Source of the DNA: Phycisphaerales bacterium
Lineage (GTDB): Bacteria; Planctomycetota; Phycisphaerae; Phycisphaerales; SM1A02
Assembly (NCBI GenBank): GCA_020427625.1
Contig: JAGQOI010000479.1
Coordinates: 1 to 8,772 of the forward strand
Length of the DNA stretch: 8,772 nt
Direction of reading: 5' to 3'
The notes beneath the pieces are model-generated. The model was not told where the DNA came from. It worked only from the letters and a program-made list of their open reading frames with translations, and did not search any database. Position 1 is the first letter of the stretch; every line of letters starts with the position of its first letter. Shown one piece after another: positions 3,920 to 8,772 of this stretch. Position numbers and translations under genes: made by a program.

Positions 3920-6913
3920 TCAGGTGATGATGTTCACGATCTTGCCGGGGACGACGATGGTCTTGCGGACGGGGGCGCCGGCGAGGCATTCGGTGATGCG
4001 GGGGTCGGCGAGGGCGAGGGCTTCGATCGTCGCGGCGTCGGCGTCGGCGGGGACCATGATCCGCGCGCGGACCTTGCCCTTGATCTGCACGGGCAGCTCG
4101 ATCTCGTCGTCGACGAGCAGCGCGGGATCGTGCGTCGGCCACGACTCGTGCGCGAGCATCGTGTCGTGTCCGAGACGCGACCAGAGTTCCTCGGCGATGT
4201 GCGGCGCGAGCGGTGCGATGGTCAGCGCGAGGCGTTCGAGCTGGTCGTGCGTGCAGCCGCCCGAGGCGGTCGCGACGTTCACGAACTCGATGAGGGCCGC
4301 GATCGCGGTGTTGAACGCGAGACGCTCGATGTCCTCGCCGACCTTGGCGATCGTGCGGTGCAGGGCCTTCTCGACCGCGGGATCCGCGGCATCGCGCACG
4401 GTGAGCGCGCCGGTCGCCTCGTCGACGGCCAGACGCCAGAGGCGCTGGAGGAACCGCAGCGGACCGATGATGTCCCGCGTGTTCCACGGCTTGCTCGCGT
4501 CGAGCGGACCCATGTACATCTCGTAGAGCCGGAACGTGTCGGCGCCGTACTCGGCGATGATGTCGTCGGGGTTGATGACGTTCTTCAGCGTCTTGCTCAT
4601 CTTCGTGACGATGCGCTCGACGGGCGCGCCGGTCGCGGTCTCGATGTACGCGATGTCGCCGCCCGGCCCCTCGCGCTCCTCGACCTGGTCGACGGGCACG
4701 AGCGAACGGTCGGGTCGCTGGTAGGCGTAGGCGGTGAGCAGGCCCTGGTGGAACAGGCGGCCGAACGGCTCGGGCGTCGAGACCTCGCCGAGGTCGAAGA
4801 GGATCTTGTGCCAGAAGCGGGCGTAGAGCAGGTGCAGCGTCGCGTGCTCGGCGCCGCCGATGTAGAGGTCGACGCCGCCGGTGTGATGCACGCCGGGCTG
4901 CCACGCGTCGTGCGCGGCACCGGCGGGCGCGCTGCGTTTCGGCGAGACCATCCAGTAGCGCTCGGCCGCGCGGGAGACGAAGCGGTCGGTCGCGTGCGGG
5001 TCGGCGTAGCGCAGGTAGTACCAGCACGAGCCGGCCCAGCCGGGCATGGTGTTGGTCTCGCGCACGACGGGCGTGTCGGGGGGCAGGACGTCCGGGCTCA
5101 CGCCGGCCTCGCCGGCGGTGGTGTGCACCCAGTCGGTCGCCTTGCCGAGCAGCGGCGTCGGGTCGTCGGACTCGACGGGGGCGTAGTCCCGGAGATCGGG
5201 CAGGGCGACGGGGAGGGCCGCGGGATCGACCGGGTAGTGCCGCCCGTTCGCGAAGACGATGGGGAAGGGTTCGCCCCAGTAGCGCTGGCGGCTGAACAGC
5301 CAGTCGCGGAGTTTGAAGTTGACACGTCCGCGTCCGGCGCCGATGGATTCGAGCCAGGCGATGATCGTCGCCTTCGCGTCCGCGGTCGGGCGGCCGGTGA
5401 GGGTGACGTCGTCGTTGGCCGAGTCGATCGACACGCCTTCGCCGGCGAAGACCTCGTCGAGGGTCGCGATGCGGAGCGGGAAGGTCGGCGCGTCGACGTC
5501 GTGCGCTTGCAGCCAGGCGTCGTCCGGCTGCACGACGGCGATGATCGGCAGGTCGTAGACCTTCGCGAAGTCGAAGTCGCGCTGATCGTGTCCGGGCACG
5601 GCCATGATCGCGCCGTGTCCGTAGCCCATGAGCACGTAGTCGGCGACCCAGACGGGAATGCGGTTGCCGGTCGCGGGATTGATCGCGAAGCCGCCGGTGA
5701 AGGCGCCGGTCTTCGTCTTCGTGTCGGCCATGCGGTCGACGTCGGACCGGTTCCGGGCGGCGGCGACGTAGGCGCGGACTTCGGCGGCGTGATCCGGCGT
5801 CGCGTCGAGGATGGTTTCGACGAGCGGGTGTTCGGGCGCGAGGACCATGTAGGTCGCGCCGAACACGGTGTCGGGTCGTGTCGTGAACACGCGGATCGAG
5901 CCGTCGAGGTCGGCGAGCGGGAAGTCGATCTCGGCGCCTTCGCTGCGCCCGATCCAGGCCTTCTGCATGGCCCGCGTCGACTCCGGCCAGTCGAGGCCGT
6001 CGAGGTCGCGGAGCAGGCGGTCGGCGTAGGCGGTGATGCGGAACATCCACTGCCGGAGCGGGCGGCGGTAGACGGGATGCCACCCGCGCTCGGACTTGCC
6101 GTCGATGACCTCCTCGTTGGCGAGGGCGGTGCCGAGTTTCGGGCACCAGTTGACGGTCTGCTCGGCGAGGTAGGCGAGGCGATGGTCGTCGATGAGGTCG
6201 CGTCGTTCGTCGGCGTCGAGTTCATGCCACTTGCGGGCGCCGACGGGCGGTCCGCCGACGGCTTCGAGATCGCCGGCGAGTCCGCCGGGGACGAGTTCAC
6301 CGGACGGGCCGACGTAGAGGGTTCCGTTCTCGAGGTCCTGGATGAGGTCGGCGATGGGCCGCGCGCGATCGGCGGCGACGTCGTACCAGGCGTCGTAGGC
6401 CTGGAGCCAGATCCACTGGGTCCAGCGGAAGTAGTCGGGATCGATCGTCGCGAACTCGCGGGACCAGTCGTAGGAGAAGCCGAAGCGTTTGAGTTGGCCT
6501 CGGAAGGTCTCGATGGCGGTGCGGGTCGTGCCGGCGGGATGGACGCCGGTCTGGATGGCGTACTGTTCGGCGGGCAGTCCGAAGGCGTCCCAGCCCATCG
6601 GGTGCAGAACGTTGAAGCCGCTCATGCGGCGATGGCGGCAGACGATGTCGGACGCGATGTAGCCGAGCGGATGTCCGACGTGCAGACCGGCGCCGGAGGG
6701 ATAGGGGAACATGTCCATGCAGAAGAATTTCGGGCGCGAGGCGTCGAAGCCGGGATCGCCGGGGTTCGGCGTGCGGAACGTCTGCTCGGCGTCCCAGCGG
6801 GTCTGCCACCGACGTTCGATCTCGTTGGCGAGCGTCGCCGTGTACCGGTATCGGGTGTCGTCGCGACGAGCATCGTCGGGCGCGGGGGCGGAGGCGGGCG
6901 GCGGCGTGGTCAT
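3920..6913 (-). CDS. leuS: Leucine--tRNA ligase (LeuRS)
   Basis: Charges tRNA(Leu) with leucine in the cytoplasm (class I synthetase). At 997 residues it is longer than the usual roughly 860 of bacterial LeuRS. The HIGH motif is HVGH (78-81), preceded by FPYPSGAGL; the KMSKS motif is KMSKT (771-775). The CP1 editing domain shows TTRPDT (344-349) and GHDQRD (441-446), whose last Asp matches the conserved residue that anchors the misacylated amino group. GSCWYYLRY (628-636) and GGAEHATLHLLYARFWHK (686-703) belong to the catalytic core. The C-terminal domain ends in VVPGKIVNI. Three oddities stand out: an insertion at about 178-243 before AYLAEQTVNWCP; loss of the zinc-site cysteines after VIDG (269-272); and an extra segment at about 655-680. 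The ATG at 6913 lacks a Shine-Dalgarno site but gives a typical N-terminus after a 20-residue Pro/Ala/Asp-rich lead. Insertions of this kind are, as I recall, common in planctomycete LeuRS. Confidence 0.97.
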   Translation of the reverse strand: MTTPPPASAPAPDDARRDDTRYRYTATLANEIERRWQTRWDAEQTFRTPNPGDPGFDASRPKFFCMDMFPYPSGAGLHVGHPLGYIASDIVCRHRRMSGFNVLHPMGWDAFGLPAEQYAIQTGVHPAGTTRTAIETFRGQLKRFGFSYDWSREFATIDPDYFRWTQWIWLQAYDAWYDVAADRARPIADLIQDLENGTLYVGPSGELVPGGLAGDLEAVGGPPVGARKWHELDADERRDLIDDHRLAYLAEQTVNWCPKLGTALANEEVIDGKSERGWHPVYRRPLRQWMFRITAYADRLLRDLDGLDWPESTRAMQKAWIGRSEGAEIDFPLADLDGSIRVFTTRPDTVFGATYMVLAPEHPLVETILDATPDHAAEVRAYVAAARNRSDVDRMADTKTKTGAFTGGFAINPATGNRIPVWVADYVLMGYGHGAIMAVPGHDQRDFDFAKVYDLPIIAVVQPDDAWLQAHDVDAPTFPLRIATLDEVFAGEGVSIDSANDDVTLTGRPTADAKATIIAWLESIGAGRGRVNFKLRDWLFSRQRYWGEPFPIVFANGRHYPVDPAALPVALPDLRDYAPVESDDPTPLLGKATDWVHTTAGEAGVSPDVLPPDTPVVRETNTMPGWAGSCWYYLRYADPHATDRFVSRAAERYWMVSPKRSAPAGAAHDAWQPGVHHTGGVDLYIGGAEHATLHLLYARFWHKILFDLGEVSTPEPFGRLFHQGLLTAYAYQRPDRSLVPVDQVEEREGPGGDIAYIETATGAPVERIVTKMSKTLKNVINPDDIIAEYGADTFRLYEMYMGPLDASKPWNTRDIIGPLRFLQRLWRLAVDEATGALTVRDAADPAVEKALHRTIAKVGEDIERLAFNTAIAALIEFVNVATASGGCTHDQLERLALTIAPLAPHIAEELWSRLGHDTMLAHESWPTHDPALLVDDEIELPVQIKGKVRARIMVPADADAATIEALALADPRITECLAGAPVRKTIVVPGKIVNIIT

Positions 6914-6973
6914 GGCGATGGGCTCGGAACGGGAGGTCGGAACGGGCGGGAGGATGAACCGCCGGACGTGGAC

Positions 6974-6998
6974 AAGGCCTCGCGTCGTGCGAGGCCTT
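6974..6998 (-). terminator. Perfect 10-bp hairpin between folC and leuS: terminator or attenuator candidate
   Basis: AAGGCCTCGC (6974-6983) and GCGAGGCCTT (6989-6998) form a perfect 10-bp stem with a 5-base loop. It lies 159 bases beyond the folC stop and 60 bases before the leuS ATG. On the minus strand the stem ends in CTT and is followed by GTCCACG, so the U-tract is almost absent. It may end folC transcripts, act in the leuS leader, or serve as an RNA-stability structure. Given the missing U-tract, intrinsic termination is only one option. Confidence 0.45.
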
Positions 6999-7029
6999 CA
7001 CGGATGGACGGGGGTGAGGATCGCGCGCG

Positions 7030-7089
7030 CTACCGTCGGGACCGGTGACGGCGAAGCGGCGAGTCGGCGCTCACGACGGGCGTGCTCAT
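7030..7089 (-). CDS. Possible 19-codon leader ORF upstream of leuS
   Basis: A short frame begins at an ATG only six bases after a TACACT box and encodes MSTPVVSADSPLRRHRSRR before TAG. It ends 31 bases before the 10-bp hairpin. It contains a single leucine codon, so it does not look like a classical leucine attenuation peptide. If TACACT is a real -10 box, this ATG would sit at or next to the transcript's 5' end and could be translated leaderlessly. The frame is short enough to arise by chance, and there is no Shine-Dalgarno site. Confidence 0.2.
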   Translation of the reverse strand: MSTPVVSADSPLRRHRSRR

Positions 7090-7095
7090 GCGGGC

Positions 7096-7101
7096 AGTGT
7101 A
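7096..7101 (-). promoter_or_regulatory. Candidate -10 box (TACACT) for leuS
   Basis: The minus strand reads TACACT, the same hexamer as in the folC promoter, 57 bases beyond the folC stop. The hexamer 17 bases upstream is TGGTCG, a poor -35. If used, leuS would have a leader of about 176 bases holding the short frame and the hairpin. Support comes from the hexamer's identity with the folC -10 and from its intergenic position. Confidence 0.35.
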
Positions 7102-7157
7102 GTCCGGCGCCGATCGGGCGACCAGCGGGGGCGTGATGAGGAGGTGCGGGTGGTCGA

Positions 7158-8582
7158 TCAGCGGGCGGCGGCGGCCGCGGCGGCGGCGGTCTCGTACTGG
7201 TGGACGGCCTTCTTGGCTTCTCCGATGAGGTAGAAGGAGCCGGTGATGAAGATGAGGTCTTCGCGGCTCACGGCTCGTCGGGCGAGGTCGAGGGCGTCGT
7301 CGAGCGTCTGGGCGACCTGGCTCATCTTGCCGTTGCGTTCGGTGAAGAGGCGTTGGAGGTCTTCCGGGTCGGCCGCGCGGGCGGTGGACTTGGCGCGGGT
7401 GAAGATGATCTTGTCGCCGCCGAGGGCGACCATGTCGAGCATGGACGCGATGTCCTTGTCTTCGCAGCAGCCGAAGATGCAGACCATGGAGTCGTAGGGC
7501 ACGTGGGCGCCGACGCTGCGCATGACGGCGCCGATGGAGGCGGGATTGTGCGCGCCGTCGACGAGGATGCGGGGGCGATGGGCGATGAGTTCCATGCGGC
7601 CGGGGGTCTTCGTGCGGACGAGTCCCTCGTGCAGCGGCACTTCGGCGATCTTGAAACCCATGCCCTTGAGCAGGTCGACGGCGGCGAGGGCGAGGGCGCA
7701 GTTGCCGGCCATGTGTTCGCCGGGCAGCGGCACGGGCACGTGCATGAACTGGCTCGTCGGCGTGATGACGCAGACCCGCGTGTGCGGACCGAGGTCCTGG
7801 GTCGCACCGAAGCGGCAGGAGTACTCGATCTCTCGATTGATGACCGAGATCGGCGCGCCGATGCGGGCGGCCTCGGCGCGGAGGACGTCCTCGACGCCCT
7901 CGGGCTGCTCGATGGTGATGGCCGGGACGCCGGGCTTGAAGATGCCGGCCTTCTCCGTCGCGATCTCCGCGAGGGTCGACCCGAGGATCTGCATGTGGTC
8001 GTAGTCGATGCGCGTGATGACGGTCACGAGAGGCGTGATGACGTTCGTGCAGTCGAGGCGTCCGCCGAGGCCGGTTTCGATCACGGCGAGGTCGACCGCC
8101 TGGTCGGCGAAGTACCGGAACGCCGCGGCAGTCAGGATCTCGAAATACGTCGGTTCGATCTGCGCCCGCTCCGACGCCGCCTTCACCTGGCGCATGAGTT
8201 CGACGAAGTCCGATCGTTCGATCGGGCGACCGTTGATCGCCATGCGTTCTCGGACATCCGTGACGTGCGGGCTCGTGAACTGCCCGACCGTGTACCCGCA
8301 GCCTTCGAGAATCGACCCGATCATGGCGACCGTCGACCCCTTCCCGACCGTTCCCGCGACATGGACCGTTTGAACGGATTCGTGGGGATTTCCCAACTGT
8401 TCGAGGAGCGTTCGCACCCGATCGAGCTTGAACGCCGTCGAATTGACGCGGATCAACCGCATCCGCTCATGGTTGACCCGGTCATTGAGAAACCGGACCG
8501 CCTGGGGAAACGTGGTGATCGTCGCGGACCGGGAACGCCCGCCGCTCGTCGAACGACGCGACTTGGGAGGAGATTTCGCCAT
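7158..8582 (-). CDS. folC: Folylpolyglutamate synthase / dihydrofolate synthase family protein (FolC)
   Basis: A Mur-ligase-family enzyme that adds glutamate to folates and, in bifunctional members, to dihydropteroate, using ATP in the cytoplasm. At 474 residues it is slightly longer than usual (about 420-440). The P-loop is HVAGTVGKGST (74-84), with Val where most FolC proteins have Asn. TSPHVTDVRERM (103-114), YFEILTAAAF (146-155), ETGLGGRLDCTN (169-180) and DHMQILGSTLAEIATEKAGI (195-214) are the family blocks; the last contains the EKAGI lysine region. DGAHNP (342-347) begins the C-terminal ligase domain, and GSFYLIGE (448-455) closes the fold. The N-terminus has a 20-residue basic Ser/Arg lead and the C-terminus an eight-alanine run. 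The ATG at 8582 is chosen because a promoter ends just upstream, so the 57-codon in-frame extension would lie in untranscribed DNA. Whether it has dihydrofolate synthase activity cannot be decided from the sequence. Confidence 0.94.
   Translation of the reverse strand: MAKSPPKSRRSTSGGRSRSATITTFPQAVRFLNDRVNHERMRLIRVNSTAFKLDRVRTLLEQLGNPHESVQTVHVAGTVGKGSTVAMIGSILEGCGYTVGQFTSPHVTDVRERMAINGRPIERSDFVELMRQVKAASERAQIEPTYFEILTAAAFRYFADQAVDLAVIETGLGGRLDCTNVITPLVTVITRIDYDHMQILGSTLAEIATEKAGIFKPGVPAITIEQPEGVEDVLRAEAARIGAPISVINREIEYSCRFGATQDLGPHTRVCVITPTSQFMHVPVPLPGEHMAGNCALALAAVDLLKGMGFKIAEVPLHEGLVRTKTPGRMELIAHRPRILVDGAHNPASIGAVMRSVGAHVPYDSMVCIFGCCEDKDIASMLDMVALGGDKIIFTRAKSTARAADPEDLQRLFTERNGKMSQVAQTLDDALDLARRAVSREDLIFITGSFYLIGEAKKAVHQYETAAAAAAAAR
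7164..7187 (-). repeat. GCC trinucleotide run encoding a poly-alanine tail of FolC
   Basis: Eight consecutive alanine codons (seven GCC, one GCG) encode residues 466-473, just before the final Arg and stop codon. It is a short microsatellite, prone to slippage in whole triplets, so tail length may vary between strains without breaking the gene. Confidence 0.8.
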
Positions 8583-8591
8583 GGGACCACA

Positions 8592-8620
8592 AGTGTAGCA
8601 CGCTCGCCGAGCCGATTCAA
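8592..8620 (-). promoter_or_regulatory. folC: folC promoter (TTGAAT - 17 bp - TACACT), probably giving a leaderless mRNA
   Basis: On the minus strand a -35 box TTGAAT (8620-8615, four of six matches) is separated by exactly 17 bases from a -10 box TACACT (8597-8592, four of six matches). It lies within a locally AT-rich patch (about 8615-8660) of an otherwise GC-rich region. The -10 ends nine bases before the folC ATG, so the start site, normally 5-9 bases downstream, falls 0-5 bases from the start codon. There is no room for a ribosome-binding site, which implies leaderless translation. Confidence 0.6.
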
Positions 8621-8772
8621 ATTTGTCCTGATAACTACCTCTGTTCCAATAACTTATGTGAATTCGCCCCATTCCGTCGACGCGCCGGCCCGACGGGCGG
8701 ATTCGCACGTAACCGGTTGTCGGAGCGCGAGGTACGTCGCCGAGCCGCGACATCGGGCGACGATCGTGCCCG
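8621..8772. other. Non-coding right flank upstream of folC
   Basis: The part next to the folC promoter is AT-rich, including TTATGTGAATTC near 8654-8665, and could hold an upstream promoter element. Farther right the sequence returns to high GC. CCGTCG (8674-8679) and CGACGG (8691-8696) form a 6-bp stem with an 11-base loop, possibly the 3' end structure of a minus-strand gene outside the window, but no U-tract follows. No coding region is supported: the in-frame extension of folC through here shows no family similarity. Confidence 0.5.

Noticed and set aside
3626..7048. An 1140-codon open frame on the plus strand opposite leuS and the inverted repeat
   Set aside because: It is antisense to a clear leuS gene in a high-GC region, where the complementary frame rarely meets stop codons. 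Its translation is Val/Gly/Asp/Arg-rich with no domain, and it runs through the repeat element and into the SPFH gene's start region.
6914..7157. T-box riboswitch upstream of leuS
   Set aside because: No T-box consensus, specifier loop or U-tract-bearing terminator could be found, only one simple hairpin.
8583..8753. In-frame N-terminal extension of FolC (57 codons)
   Set aside because: It covers the AT-rich promoter and shows no FolC similarity; the family fold begins after residue 20 of the shorter form.

Overview
The window reads as a compact, high-GC stretch of a planctomycete chromosome, most likely from the Phycisphaerae/Phycisphaerales. The clues are an exported HAF-repeat protein ending in a tandem EF-hand, dockerin-like tail, a leucyl-tRNA synthetase with planctomycete-style insertions and no zinc cysteines, and a GGAGGCACGGAGG-type inverted repeat of a kind I remember from such genomes. 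This placement is inference from remembered family features; no search was possible.

All five convincing protein genes lie on the minus strand, so transcription runs right to left. In that order they are: folC (8582 to 7158), leuS (6913 to 3920), an SPFH/Band 7 protein of the YdjI type with a C-terminal GYF_2-like domain (3669 to 2545), a double zinc-ribbon, tail-anchored protein of the YdjG type (2522 to 1410), and a secreted HAF-repeat/dockerin-like protein (1365 to 193). No convincing plus-strand gene, tRNA, rRNA or CRISPR array was seen. The long plus-strand open frames are high-GC shadows.

The right third is housekeeping: folC (folate polyglutamylation) and leuS (tRNA charging). folC has a good promoter whose expected start site falls almost on its ATG, which suggests a leaderless message. 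The 244-base gap before leuS holds a second TACACT box just before an ATG, a possible 19-codon leader frame and a perfect 10-bp hairpin.

A 250-base gap separates leuS from the next unit. It holds a roughly 150-bp inverted-repeat element with perfect 32-bp ends, then a -10 box and a Shine-Dalgarno site that start a new unit. The first two genes of this unit are 22 bases apart. They match two components of the Bacillus ydjFGHI membrane-stress operon, an SPFH scaffold and its zinc-ribbon membrane partner, but no PspA-like gene is present in the window. The HAF gene follows after 44 bases with its own strong Shine-Dalgarno site and visibly lower GC. The last 192 bases at the left edge are GC-rich and appear non-coding.

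Nothing here is clearly a new system. The items most worth a second look are the SPFH/zinc-ribbon pair, the large inverted repeat, the leaderless-promoter pattern and the seven-repeat surface protein.
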